Shown one piece after another: positions 1 to 7,824 of a stretch of 16,477 nt of DNA (positions are counted from its first letter, which is position 1; every line of letters starts with the position of its first letter). Below the pieces are notes generated by a model. That model had not been told where the DNA came from. It ran no database searches and worked only from the letters and a program-made list of their open reading frames with translations. Location: positions 1 through 16,477 of the forward strand of contig JBILMG010000020.1 in assembly GCA_044375695.1 (NCBI GenBank), in the 5' to 3' direction. The DNA is from DATDYW01 sp044375695. GTDB lineage: Bacteria; Patescibacteriota; Minisyncoccia; Phycocordibacterales; JAACPR01. A program made the translations under genes and the position numbers.

Positions 1-644
1 CAGAGGCCCCCGCTGCTCCCCGGAGCGCCGAGGCGGCAGCCTCCACTTCTCCAGAGGTGCAGAAATTCAAGAAAAACCTAGAGGCCGCACGCGCCGGAGC
101 CCCTATTGTCTTTGAAAATCTGACCGTGTCGGCTCAGGCCGGCGAAAGAATTGGCCTGGTTGGCTACAATTTTCGCGAGGGCGAAAGCTACCAAATCGTC
201 ATCGCTTCAACCTCGAAGCCCTTCGCGACAGCGGTAGCCACTACCTCGATTACCCTCAGCTTCAAGGTTCCTCGTCTGCGAGCCGGCGAGTACGTGCTGT
301 ACGTAGAGGGTTCTAATGGCCGAAGCGCGGACTTCAATTTCTTCTTGGGGAGCCGCAGCCGGCCGGAAATCACGAGGGTTACCCCCGATCCTATTAAGGT
401 TGGAGACCTGGTAACCATCACCGGCTCACGTTTTGGTCGAAAAGATGTCTCGGTGAGCACTTCTTTTGGCGACCTCGAGAATCTGACCGTAAAAAACACC
501 AAAATTACCTTCACCAGCCAGCTCGGGGCTGATCTTCCGAAAATTAAGTCTCCCGCCGGAGGCACGACCACTATTCCGGTGAGCCTTCGGGTCGAAAACC
601 CCAAAGGCGTCAGTAATTCTGTGATTGTCTATGTGGCGCTCTAG
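1..644 (+). CDS. TIG/IPT-domain protein, left end missing
   Basis: The reading frame is open from base 3 with no stop, so the gene begins left of the window. A GTG at 57 is only an internal possible start. The first visible residues are an Ala/Pro/Ser-rich linker, followed by two Ig-like beta-sandwich segments. The second, from about PEITRVTPDPIKVGD to the end, has the hallmarks of an IPT/TIG domain: the P-x-I-x-x-V-x-P opening, a G-x-x-V-T-I-T-G-x-x-F-G core and a final V-x-N-x-x-G-x-S-N strand. The first, from about FENLTVSAQAGERIGLVGYNF, looks like a related, more diverged repeat. Such domains are usually extracellular adhesion or surface modules. Its stop lies 14 bases inside the next gene, so the two are probably translated together. 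Surface exposure is inferred; no signal peptide or anchor can be seen in the truncated part. Confidence 0.8.
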   Translation, partial: EAPAAPRSAEAAASTSPEVQKFKKNLEAARAGAPIVFENLTVSAQAGERIGLVGYNFREGESYQIVIASTSKPFATAVATTSITLSFKVPRLRAGEYVLYVEGSNGRSADFNFFLGSRSRPEITRVTPDPIKVGDLVTITGSRFGRKDVSVSTSFGDLENLTVKNTKITFTSQLGADLPKIKSPAGGTTTIPVSLRVENPKGVSNSVIVYVAL

Positions 645-1011
645 GCTTGCCGGGCTAGTCCTGTTCGCGTCATTTTTTGCCGCGCTTTCGGCTCCTCTGA
701 CCGCCGGCGCGCAGGTTATTGACCAGCCTTTCGGTGGGTACATCCTCACCGTCATCATGTGCCAGAACGGCCCTCTGTACCTTTTGATTTACGATTTTCG
801 CACCTACATCACGCTGCCGATCCTTCTGCAACCGTGGTCTCGTCTGAACGAGTACTTCGCGCCGAGCTACGGGAACGCGGTGCTCGGAAGCTACCTCCCC
901 ATCGGCGGCGAGTGCGTCCTTAGCTACTACCCTTACGTTTCTCTGACCGCTTTTGGCGAGGTGACCTCCTACCCCCTTCCCGGCATGGGCACCTCCCTCC
1001 TCCCGCTCTAG
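631..1011 (+). CDS. Small secreted protein, function unknown
   Basis: I do not recognise this 126-residue protein. The ATG at 631 is preferred over an in-frame TTG at 625, because it gives a clean signal peptide: MWRSR, then a hydrophobic stretch LAGLVLFASFFAALSAPL and a likely signal-peptidase site near AGA-QV. The mature part is about 95 residues, rich in Tyr, Pro, Leu and Gly, with only two cysteines (MCQNG and GECVL) that could form one disulfide outside the cell. It overlaps the end of the upstream TIG-domain gene, so the pair probably forms a secreted or surface unit. Its TAG stop ends at the base next to the rsmA stop on the other strand, leaving no room for a terminator. The existence of the gene is well supported by the signal peptide and the overlap; its role is unknown. 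Confidence 0.72.
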   Translation: MWRSRLAGLVLFASFFAALSAPLTAGAQVIDQPFGGYILTVIMCQNGPLYLLIYDFRTYITLPILLQPWSRLNEYFAPSYGNAVLGSYLPIGGECVLSYYPYVSLTAFGEVTSYPLPGMGTSLLPL

Positions 1012-1782
1012 CTAGCGGTGAAGCTGTTTTGCCAGGCAGACCCACGCGTCGAGGCTAAGCTCCTCGGCGCGCGCTTTTTCTGGAATACCGCACGCCTCAA
1101 AAGCTTCTGTCGAGAGCAGCTCTGAAAGATTTCCGCGGACAAATTTTCTCGGGTGGGCGAATCCCTGCCGCACAACGCGGAAAAAGTCTTCATCCGCAAC
1201 GCCTCCCAGGCGCTCGCGGGAAATTTTTTCAATCGAGAGCACCGCAGAATCAACCGACGGCGCTGGGCGAAAGGCGCCCGCCGGTACCTTGCGCACCATT
1301 TTTGGCTCGCCGTAGATTTTTACCGAGGCCGAGAGGATGCTCCCCCGCCCCGATCGGGCAACGGCGCGCTCGGCGACCTCTTTCTGCACGAGGATCGAGG
1401 CGCGTGAAGGCTGCCGCGCGCCGCCGATGTAGCGCTCTAGGATGGCGCCGGTGATGTAGTACGGGATATTTGCCACGAGCTTCCACTCGCCCGCTGGCAG
1501 CGTCTCCGCTTCGAACTCCAGAGCGTCTCCTTCGCCTAGGTCGAGCATACCGCTATCGATTTCGGCGGCGAATCGCTCGCGCAGAACCGGCAGGAGCTCC
1601 TCGTCTTTCTCTACTGCCACAACGCGGGCGCCGCGGCCGAGGAGCTCGGCGGTCAGGTTTCCCGTGCCAGGCCCAATTTCCAAAACTAAATCCCCTTTGG
1701 ATACGGCGGCCGCGTCGGCGACCGCGGCGATGGCGCCGCGGTCTGCAAGAAAGTTTTGGCCGAGCTGCTTCTTGGCTCTCAC
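1012..1782 (-). CDS. rsmA: 16S rRNA (adenine-N6,N6)-dimethyltransferase RsmA/KsgA
   Basis: RsmA dimethylates two adjacent adenines in the 3'-terminal hairpin of 16S rRNA using S-adenosylmethionine, late in small-subunit assembly. The 256-residue product shows the family signature in order: KKQLGQNFL at 4-12, the SAM-binding motif LEIGPGTGNLT at 34-44, the acidic residue ending strand 2 in AVEKDEEL (about 56-63), the catalytic NIPYYIT at 105-111, and the C-terminal FRPAPSVDSAVL and FAHPRKFVRGNL motifs. Length is usual for the family. The start is GTG, directly before the conserved RAKKQLGQ segment. A GGAGG lies upstream but only about one base from the start, too close to be an ordinary ribosome-binding site. 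It follows uvrD by 20 bp on the same strand, so the two are probably co-transcribed. Confidence 0.97.
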   Translation of the reverse strand: MRAKKQLGQNFLADRGAIAAVADAAAVSKGDLVLEIGPGTGNLTAELLGRGARVVAVEKDEELLPVLRERFAAEIDSGMLDLGEGDALEFEAETLPAGEWKLVANIPYYITGAILERYIGGARQPSRASILVQKEVAERAVARSGRGSILSASVKIYGEPKMVRKVPAGAFRPAPSVDSAVLSIEKISRERLGGVADEDFFRVVRQGFAHPRKFVRGNLSELLSTEAFEACGIPEKARAEELSLDAWVCLAKQLHR

Positions 1783-1802
1783 GCCTCCGACACTACCACG
1801 GG

Positions 1803-3752
1803 CTAGAAATCGATGAAGTAGGACTTGATGCCGGTAGAGGCTTCTGTTTCGCCGTCGGCGGGGTCGATGAGGTTCTCGTCGATATCGGCCAGGAATTCGG
1901 ACGCGGGCGAGACACGGCGGTCGCCGTAGACGGTGCGCACCATGGCGCGAGAAAGGAAAAGGCGCTTCCGGGCGCGGGTGAGCGCCACGTAGAAGAGTCG
2001 GCGCTCTTCTTCGATGTCGCGCTCCTCGCCGAAGCCGGCGTGCGGGAATAGACCCTGCTCGAGACCGACGACGAAGACGTTCTCGAACTCAAGACCTTTT
2101 GCGGCGTGAATGGTCATGAGGCGCACGCCGGCGGGCGCTCCGTCCAGCTCGTCCTGGTCGGAGGCAAGCGCCGCGTCCTCGAGGAGGCGTTCCATTCCCT
2201 CTTCCGGCGGCAGGCCGTCGTACTTCGAGGCGAGCGAAGCGAGCTCGCGCACGTTCTCGAGGCGCTCTTCGCCGTCCGGGCCGTCGGCGCGAATGTGCTT
2301 CTCGAGTCCCGAGGCTGTTAGCGCGTGCTTCACCGTGTCGGACGGCGTGTTCGTGGCGGCAAAATCGGCGATTCCGGCGAGAATTTCTCGGAAGGCCCGC
2401 ACCTTTTCACGGCCGGCAGCCGGCAGCTCCTCGTCCTTGCCCTCGAGCGCCTTGATGAGCGTTACGGGGCCGATGCCGCGCGGCACGGCCGCGGCGGCGC
2501 GGCGGAAGCTGGCGATGTCGTCTGGCGCGAGCGCCGCGCGCAGGAAAGAGAGCGCGTCCTTCACCTCTTTGCGATCGTAGAAGCGCGTGCCGATGACGCG
2601 GTACGGCACGCCGGAGCGCAGCATTGCCTCTTCGATGGCGCGCGACTGGTAGTTCGCGCGGTACAGCACGGCGATTTCGGAGGGCTCGACGCCGTCGGCG
2701 ATGGCGCCGCCGGCTTCTTCCGCGATCCAGCGTGCCTCGCCTGCCTCGTCGAGCGCCTCTTTGAGTATGATTTTCCTACCCTCGCCGTTCTCGGTGAAGA
2801 GTTTCTTGTCGTGCCGGTTCTTGTTTTTGGAAATTACCTGGTTGGCGGCGGCAAGAATCGTCTGCGTCGAGCGGTAGTTCTGCTCTAGGAGCACCATCTG
2901 CGCCTCGGGGTAGTCGCGCTCGAAGGCCATGATGTTCTTGATGGTCGCGCCGCGCCACGAGTAGATGTTCTGGTCGGTGTCACCTACCGCGCAGATGTTG
3001 CGTTCGCGAGACGCTAGGAGTTTCGCGATGCGGTACTGCACCTCGTTGGTGTCCTGGTACTCGTCGATGTGGACGTAGCGCCACCGCTTCTGCCAGCGCT
3101 CGCGGGCCGCCGCGTCGCGCTCGAGTAGGTGCGCGGCCTTAAAGAGCAGGTCGTCGAAATCGAGAGCCTTCTCGCGGGTCAGGATTTCCTCGTAGCGTCG
3201 CCAAACCTGGGCAACGATGGGCGCCATGCGGTTCTTGGTCTCGCTGGCGTAGGAGTCCGGCGTCTTCATGTCACCTTTGGCGCGGGAAATAGCGCCCAAA
3301 ATCTTGCCGGGGTCGTGCATCTTCGGATCGAAGCCTAGGTCAACCATGGCGGTTTTGACCGCGGCTTTCGATTCTGAGCGGTCGTGGATGGCGAACCGTT
3401 TCGGCACGCCTACCGCCGCGTACTCCTCGCGAATCATGTAAACCCCTAGCGAGTGGAAGGTGGAGACGAAGGGCAGGCCTTCTCGAACCCAAGGGCCAGC
3501 CGCCGGATCTTTGCCTAAAAGGTGAGAAACGCGCTCCCGCATCTCCTTGGCCGCCTTATTGGTAAAGGTTATGGCGAGAATTTCGGACGGGGCAACCCCC
3601 TCTCTGATGAGGCGAAGGATACGGTAGGTCAGGGTCTTGGTTTTTCCGGCTCCGGCACCAGCCAGGACCAGGAGGGGGCCTTTGGTGGCCAAGACGGCCT
3701 CGCGCTGCCTCGGGTTCAGGTCGTTTAGGTAGCTGTCGCCGAGAGGTTCCAT
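1803..3752 (-). CDS. uvrD: UvrD/PcrA/Rep-type superfamily 1A DNA helicase
   Basis: This is a 3'-5' DNA translocase/helicase of the UvrD-PcrA-Rep family, used in nucleotide-excision and mismatch repair and in clearing stalled forks. All motifs are present in order: Q-motif LNPRQREAV (12-20), Walker A AGAGAGKT (31-38), Ia ITFTNKAAKEMRER, II HIDEYQDTN, III GDTDQNIYSWRGA, IV EQNYRSTQTIL, V MTIHAAKGLEFENVF and VI RRLFYVALTRARKRL. At 649 residues it is shorter than typical PcrA/UvrD (about 720) and closer to Rep. It stops soon after motif VI and a short tail, so the usual C-terminal tudor-like RNA-polymerase-binding domain of PcrA/UvrD appears to be absent. The ATG at 3752 precedes MEPLGDSYLNDLNP, as expected. 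No Shine-Dalgarno sequence is visible. rsmA follows 20 bp downstream. The exact subfamily (UvrD, PcrA or Rep) cannot be settled by reading. Confidence 0.96.
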   Translation of the reverse strand: MEPLGDSYLNDLNPRQREAVLATKGPLLVLAGAGAGKTKTLTYRILRLIREGVAPSEILAITFTNKAAKEMRERVSHLLGKDPAAGPWVREGLPFVSTFHSLGVYMIREEYAAVGVPKRFAIHDRSESKAAVKTAMVDLGFDPKMHDPGKILGAISRAKGDMKTPDSYASETKNRMAPIVAQVWRRYEEILTREKALDFDDLLFKAAHLLERDAAARERWQKRWRYVHIDEYQDTNEVQYRIAKLLASRERNICAVGDTDQNIYSWRGATIKNIMAFERDYPEAQMVLLEQNYRSTQTILAAANQVISKNKNRHDKKLFTENGEGRKIILKEALDEAGEARWIAEEAGGAIADGVEPSEIAVLYRANYQSRAIEEAMLRSGVPYRVIGTRFYDRKEVKDALSFLRAALAPDDIASFRRAAAAVPRGIGPVTLIKALEGKDEELPAAGREKVRAFREILAGIADFAATNTPSDTVKHALTASGLEKHIRADGPDGEERLENVRELASLASKYDGLPPEEGMERLLEDAALASDQDELDGAPAGVRLMTIHAAKGLEFENVFVVGLEQGLFPHAGFGEERDIEEERRLFYVALTRARKRLFLSRAMVRTVYGDRRVSPASEFLADIDENLIDPADGETEASTGIKSYFIDF

Positions 3753-3765
3753 GCGTAGGGAGCAA

Positions 3766-3771
3766 AATATA
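3766..3771 (-). promoter_or_regulatory. Possible -10 element for uvrD-rsmA
   Basis: On the - strand, TATATT lies 13 bases before the uvrD ATG. No good -35 hexamer is seen 16-18 bases upstream. A transcript from here would have a leader of only a few bases and no Shine-Dalgarno sequence. Confidence 0.35.
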
Positions 3772-3824
3772 GCACGGCTACTAAATACCTTTTAAAATAA
3801 GGATTTTGTAAGAAAAATGGCGGT

Positions 3825-3859
3825 TTATCCACCTGTTTTAGGCCTCATTTTTATCCACT
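3825..3859. promoter_or_regulatory. Pair of DnaA-box-like 9-mers between uvrD and the M23 gene
   Basis: TTATCCACC (3825-3833) and TTATCCACT (3851-3859) each match the DnaA box TTATNCACA at 8 of 9 positions. They have the same orientation and lie 26 bp apart in the divergent intergenic region. They may be DnaA-responsive regulatory sites for uvrD or for the hydrolase. They could also be chance sites in a locally AT-rich stretch. Confidence 0.4.
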
Positions 3860-3923
3860 TTTCCAGTTGTGTCTCACCCCCACCCCTGTTAGCCTTCTCG
3901 GGCGACAGACATGGATGTACAGA

Positions 3924-3942
3924 GACCCGCTCGATGCGGGTC
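3924..3942 (+). promoter_or_regulatory. Hairpin with the M23-gene start codon in its loop
   Basis: GACCCGC (3924-3930) and GCGGGTC (3936-3942) form a perfect 7-bp GC-rich stem around the loop TCGAT. The AT of the likely ATG start (3934-3936) is in the loop and its G is the first base of the 3' arm. In RNA this would expose or block initiation depending on folding, and could control translation. No Shine-Dalgarno sequence is visible. Confidence 0.4.
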
Positions 3943-5019
3943 GCGTTCTACGGAAGCACGGAAGACCCACCCCTCTGGCTTATCTTCTCCAAAAAGTTTC
4001 AGAATCTTAAAACTGGTTGGCTCCTCGCGGCTCTGGTAGCTGGCGGGTCATCGCTTTACCCCACCGTTGCCGCGGCGGGATTCTTTTCTTCTCTTGTGGC
4101 GAGCGCCGCCTCTTTTACCGGAGCTGCTCCGGCGGCCGGCAATTCTCAGACTATGCCGCTGCTGACGGCTCCCGATCAGGTAGCTGCCGTTCGTCCGGAG
4201 CAGGAAATTGCCATTGTTGAGGGCGTCGCCCTGCTGGCCGAAGCTCCGGCTGACGGCGACCTGGTAGAAGCCGCTAGGCCTAAGAATGAAACTATTAGCA
4301 TTTACGAGGTTCGGTCTGGCGACACCCTGGCTCAAATTGCCGAAATGTACGGCGTGACCGCCAACACCATTCGTTGGGCCAACAATCTCAACGGCCCTAT
4401 TACCTCAGGCCAGCGGCTCGTTATTCTCCCCATCACCGGCATTTCTCACACGGTAAAGAAGGGCGACACCATTGCCTCTATCGCCAAGAAGTACGGTGCC
4501 GACGCTGATGAAATCGCCCGCTACAACGACGCTTCCTCGTCGGAATTGGTAGCCGGGCAGACCATTATTGTTCCGGACGGAGAAATTGCCGCGCCGGCAG
4601 CTCCGGCAAAGAAGAAGCCGGTGCGCAGCGGCGTCTCGACCGGATCTTCCCTGGCCTCTACTGCCTCTGCTAGCGGCATCTCCTTTGTTCGCCCCGCCAA
4701 CGGCATCAAGACCCAGGGTATCCACGGCCACAACGGTATCGATATTGGGGCGCCTGTCGGCACGCCGACCTACGCCGCTGCAGGTGGCTCGGTAATCCTC
4801 GCCAAAGATGACAGCGGCTGGAACGGCGGCTACGGCAACTACGTCGTCATCGATCACGGCTCTGGCGTGCAGACGCTGTACGCGCACCTTTCCGCGGTAT
4901 CGGTCTCCGTTGGCCAGTCTGTCGGCGCCGGCGAAACGATTGGCGCCGTGGGTAATACCGGAAAATCGACCGGTAGCCACCTCCACTTCGAGGTTCGTGG
5001 CGCAACCAACCCGTTCTAG
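3934..5019 (+). CDS. Membrane-anchored murein hydrolase: two LysM domains and M23 peptidase
   Basis: This protein probably cuts peptidoglycan cross-links outside the membrane during growth or division, or acts as a division-linked activator. From the ATG at 3934 it has 361 residues. There is a short N-terminal cytoplasmic segment, one hydrophobic span (about 27-50, TGWLLAALVAGGSSLYPTVA), a linker, LysM 1 (about 122-167, YEVRSGDTLAQIAEMYGV), LysM 2 (about 170-215, HTVKKGDTIASIAKKYG), a Pro/Ala/Lys linker and a C-terminal M23 domain. The zinc and catalytic residues are complete: H266 and D270 in GHNGID, H318 in YAHL, and H349 and H351 in SHLHFEV. The domain is therefore likely an active endopeptidase rather than a degenerate EnvC/NlpD-type one. 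The frame stays open up to an ATG at 3817, but that would add 39 residues unlike any signal sequence. Divergent from uvrD; a terminator follows at 5051. Confidence 0.93.
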   Translation: MRVAFYGSTEDPPLWLIFSKKFQNLKTGWLLAALVAGGSSLYPTVAAAGFFSSLVASAASFTGAAPAAGNSQTMPLLTAPDQVAAVRPEQEIAIVEGVALLAEAPADGDLVEAARPKNETISIYEVRSGDTLAQIAEMYGVTANTIRWANNLNGPITSGQRLVILPITGISHTVKKGDTIASIAKKYGADADEIARYNDASSSELVAGQTIIVPDGEIAAPAAPAKKKPVRSGVSTGSSLASTASASGISFVRPANGIKTQGIHGHNGIDIGAPVGTPTYAAAGGSVILAKDDSGWNGGYGNYVVIDHGSGVQTLYAHLSAVSVSVGQSVGAGETIGAVGNTGKSTGSHLHFEVRGATNPF

Positions 5020-5050
5020 CCTGTAGGGCTCGCCCAGAACGCTAAGTCGG

Positions 5051-5077
5051 TAGGCCTTGATAGGCCTATTGTTTTTT
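5051..5077 (+). terminator. Intrinsic terminator after the M23 gene
   Basis: TAGGCC (5051-5056) pairs with GGCCTA (5063-5068) around TTGATA and is followed by TTGTTTTTT. The position, 32 bp after the stop, fits a Rho-independent terminator; the stem is short. Confidence 0.6.
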
Positions 5078-5112
5078 GAGAGTGTCCCGGTGAATTCTTA
5101 CGTGCAATAAAA

Positions 5113-6288
5113 ATGAAAATTAAAAATCCTCTATTTCTTGGTGTTGGCGGCGGCAATGATGCCTACTCGTGCGCGCTCGCCGCTCTCTGCCTTCGTCGGC
5201 AGGGTATAACGTGGGAAAAAGCTATTTTTTCCGGTGTTCTGTCGCCGTTCCACACCCACTCAGGGTCTCCCGTGCTTCCCGGCGTTCTGGGTATACGCAG
5301 GGACTCTCGTCGGTGGTACGTGAACAATGCCGGCTGCTTCGAGATTCCGTTTGTCGACGCCGGTGTTCTTGCCTCTGTCTGCGGGAGCGGCGCCTTAATG
5401 GAAAACCTCGGCGTCGATTCTTTAATCGGAATCACCTTAAAAAAAGGAAGCGTCGGGGTGTCGGAATCAATTCGGCGCCTAGCCGAAGCGAAAGGTGTTG
5501 ACCACGTATTTTTGGTAGATGTCGGAGGAGATATCCTGTACCGGTCTTCTAAAGATGGGCGAATACTGTCGCCGATGTTTGACTCGCTGTCTCTTCGCGG
5601 CGCGATTGATTCAGGCGTTTCGGCTTCTTTGTTCGAGGCTGGCCTTGGAACGGACGGCGAGCTCGACGCGGCTCCTCTGCGGGAAATGCTGACCGCTCCA
5701 GGCGTGAGCTCTCTAAAAATCGATTCAGCAGATATCGATTTGTGGGAAAAAGGTTTCGCGCAATACGTGCGGCCAATCCGGGCAGGGTCTACTGTCCCAC
5801 AGACTATCCGCGCGTTTCGTTTAGGTGAAGGCGTGACAACAATCCCCCACTCGGCAAGATCGGTCATCGGCGGCCGTCGGTGGAAAGATGAATTTACGCA
5901 CGGCGTCGATGCCGACCTTTGCCAGAAATTCTTCATGCTCGACCCTGAGCGCATTGGTAATCCCCTGGCAGTTTCCTGCAGAAGTCCGCTGGAATGGCTT
6001 GGCTTAACAAGGCGAGCTGGCCACCTAATCAATAATGAGGGCCACCTTCAGTCGCTCGAGACATCTTGCGGCCGCATCGTTATTTTTTCGCCGCCAGATT
6101 CTTTTTTCTCGGACGACGAGAAAAGAGATATGTTCGTCGAGGCTTTGCGGGCGGTCGATCTAGGTCAGTTTGACTGGGTAGCCGTTTTCACGGATGAGCT
6201 TGGAAAAATACAGGAGCTAGGTCTCGTTGAGGGAAGACCTCTCAACAGAGAAGGAGTTGAAGGTTGCGTTCTTGTTGGCCCGTCGTAA
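5113..6288 (+). CDS. DUF1152 family protein
   Basis: The 391-residue product matches what I know of DUF1152, a family of unknown function. The glycine-rich opening LFLGVGGGNDAYSCALAALC (8-27) resembles a nucleotide-binding loop. DVGGD (136-140) is followed by the SPMFDSLSLRGA stretch (153-164), and GLGTDGEL (177-184) is the typical G-x-G-A/T-DGEL motif. The C-terminal half is less conserved. By analogy with other proteins carrying such loops it may bind a nucleotide or a phosphorylated metabolite, but no reaction can be assigned. The ATG at 5113 directly precedes the conserved start, without a Shine-Dalgarno sequence. It lies alone between the M23 terminator and its own terminator and converges on comM. 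Family assignment is fairly secure from the motifs and can be confirmed by a Pfam search. Confidence 0.8.
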   Translation: MKIKNPLFLGVGGGNDAYSCALAALCLRRQGITWEKAIFSGVLSPFHTHSGSPVLPGVLGIRRDSRRWYVNNAGCFEIPFVDAGVLASVCGSGALMENLGVDSLIGITLKKGSVGVSESIRRLAEAKGVDHVFLVDVGGDILYRSSKDGRILSPMFDSLSLRGAIDSGVSASLFEAGLGTDGELDAAPLREMLTAPGVSSLKIDSADIDLWEKGFAQYVRPIRAGSTVPQTIRAFRLGEGVTTIPHSARSVIGGRRWKDEFTHGVDADLCQKFFMLDPERIGNPLAVSCRSPLEWLGLTRRAGHLINNEGHLQSLETSCGRIVIFSPPDSFFSDDEKRDMFVEALRAVDLGQFDWVAVFTDELGKIQELGLVEGRPLNREGVEGCVLVGPS

Positions 6289-6305
6289 TTACGACGGGTT
6301 TTTCT
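6279..6305 (+). terminator. Intrinsic terminator overlapping the DUF1152 stop codon
   Basis: CCCGTCGTAATTACGACGGG (6279-6298) is a perfect 20-base palindrome followed by a T-rich run. The TAA stop of the DUF1152 gene (6286-6288) lies inside the stem. The comM stop on the other strand begins at 6309, so the hairpin also separates the convergent genes. Confidence 0.8.
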
Positions 6306-6306
6306 T

Positions 6307-7824
6307 TTACCGTCTGCTTCGGTACCCGATTGCTTCTAGTATGTGGTCGGAAGACACACGGTCTTGGCCTCCCAGATCGGCGATGGTGAGGGCTACCCGC
6401 ATGGTCCTGGTAACGCCGCGCGCGGACAGGCCTAGTCGGTCCGCTGCTTTGGCGAGGGTGTTGCGCCCGTCGTCGCTAAAAATATCTAGCTTTAGGGCTC
6501 GGTCTGGCAGCTCTGCGTTCGTTGACCAAGCGGGCACGTCTAGGTTTATGGCTCTCGCCTCTTGCCTCGCCTTGGCTAGGAGTATTCTCTCGCGGGCCGC
6601 CGCGCCCTCGTTGCTGGCGGGCGCGTTAGCTAGAACATCTGCTGTTTTGGGAGATGAGACCCTCGCCCAAACATCGATTCGGTCGACGAGTGGGCCGGAT
6701 ATTTTTGACCCGTACCTAGACGCAACACCTGGCGGGCACGAGCATTCCCGGCGGCTATCGCCAGCGAAGCCGCACGGGCAGGGGTTCATGGCGGCCACCA
6801 GCGAAAATCTGGCCGGAAAGGTGACGCTGCCGGCCGCTCTCGAAATCCTAACCACCCCCTCTTCGATTGGCTCTCGGAGTGCGTCGAGCGCCTTTCGGTC
6901 AAACTCCGGGAGCTCGTCCAAGAAAAGTACACCTCGGTGCGCGCGAGCAGCCTCTCCGGGTCTGATCTCGGGCCCTCCCCCGACCAAGGCTGCGTACGTG
7001 GCCGTGTGGTGAGGAGCGCGGAACGGTCGATGCACGGGAAAGAGGACGGGAAGACCAGCCAAGGAAAGTGTCCGCGCCACTTCCACAGACTCTTCTTCCG
7101 ACATTGGGGGCATTATTTCGGCGCAGGCTTTCGCGACCGTAGTCTTCCCCGTTCCCGGAGGTCCAATCATCGCGAAGTTGTGGCCTCCGGCTATCGATAT
7201 TTCTGCCGCCCGAAGGGCCTCTCGCTGGTTTTTGGCTACTTCGTAGTGAGGCGTTGGGCAAATGATTTCGGTGCCCGGGGGTCGCGAAGGCTCTCTGGGT
7301 AAAATTTTTTTCCCCGATACGTGAGCCACCGCCTCGCGTAGGTGTCTAGCCGGGTACACCTCGAGGCCGCTCACGGCGGCTGCCTCGACGGCGTTGGCTG
7401 TAGGGACTATGGCGCTGGTGATTCCGGATTTTCTTGCTGCTTCGGCCATCGCCAAGACCCCGCGGCACGGCAGCAGGGAGCCGTCGAGACCGAGCTCTCC
7501 CAGCGCGAGCGTGGGCCTGTCTCCGGCTCCCACTTTCACCGCGGCGAGGCACGATAAGGCAACCGCCAGGTCTAGGTGAGATCCTGATTTTTTCTTGTCT
7601 GCGGGAGATAGGGAGACAACGACGCGCGCCGCGCGGGACGCGAGCGAGAGAAGGCCGCTCGTCTCGAGAGCTGCCGCCACCCGCTCTCGAGCCTCGCCCA
7701 CCGACTTATCGGCCAGGCCTACAATTGATAGGCCGGCCGCGCCGGCGGTAACCCTCGCCTCGACGCGGATGACGAATGCTTCCCCTCCGGATATCTGCGC
7801 TCCGGTAGCTACCCCTAAACTCAC
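6307..7824 (-). CDS. comM: ComM/YifB-type AAA+ ATPase (Mg-chelatase-like)
   Basis: ComM is a hexameric AAA+ helicase that drives branch migration during natural transformation in bacteria where it has been studied. At 505 residues it has the standard length. The N-terminal domain carries SIVGLADKSVGEARERVAAAL (33-53) and the S-P-A-D-x-K-K-x-G motif (73-81), typical of the ChlI-like fold. Then come Walker A GPPGTGKTT (221-229), the FRAPHHTATYAALVGGG segment (268-284), Walker B GVLFLDELPEF (298-308), and the conserved Cys cluster MNPCPCGF...ECSC with C349, C351, C361 and C363. The start is GTG at 7824, directly before SLGVATGAQ as in relatives, and it falls at the foot of a 32-base palindrome. 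It lies downstream of the dksA-like gene on the same strand. A role in DNA uptake or recombination is inferred from the family; no competence genes are in the window. Confidence 0.95.
   Translation of the reverse strand: MSLGVATGAQISGGEAFVIRVEARVTAGAAGLSIVGLADKSVGEARERVAAALETSGLLSLASRAARVVVSLSPADKKKSGSHLDLAVALSCLAAVKVGAGDRPTLALGELGLDGSLLPCRGVLAMAEAARKSGITSAIVPTANAVEAAAVSGLEVYPARHLREAVAHVSGKKILPREPSRPPGTEIICPTPHYEVAKNQREALRAAEISIAGGHNFAMIGPPGTGKTTVAKACAEIMPPMSEEESVEVARTLSLAGLPVLFPVHRPFRAPHHTATYAALVGGGPEIRPGEAARAHRGVLFLDELPEFDRKALDALREPIEEGVVRISRAAGSVTFPARFSLVAAMNPCPCGFAGDSRRECSCPPGVASRYGSKISGPLVDRIDVWARVSSPKTADVLANAPASNEGAAARERILLAKARQEARAINLDVPAWSTNAELPDRALKLDIFSDDGRNTLAKAADRLGLSARGVTRTMRVALTIADLGGQDRVSSDHILEAIGYRSRR

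Noticed and set aside
1470..2888. Long + strand frames opposite rsmA and uvrD
   Set aside because: They are Arg- and Ala-rich shadows of GC-rich genes on the other strand that carry all family motifs.
3817..3933. N-terminal extension of the M23 gene from the ATG at 3817
   Set aside because: The extra 39 residues cover the DnaA-box-like intergenic sequence and do not form a signal or domain.
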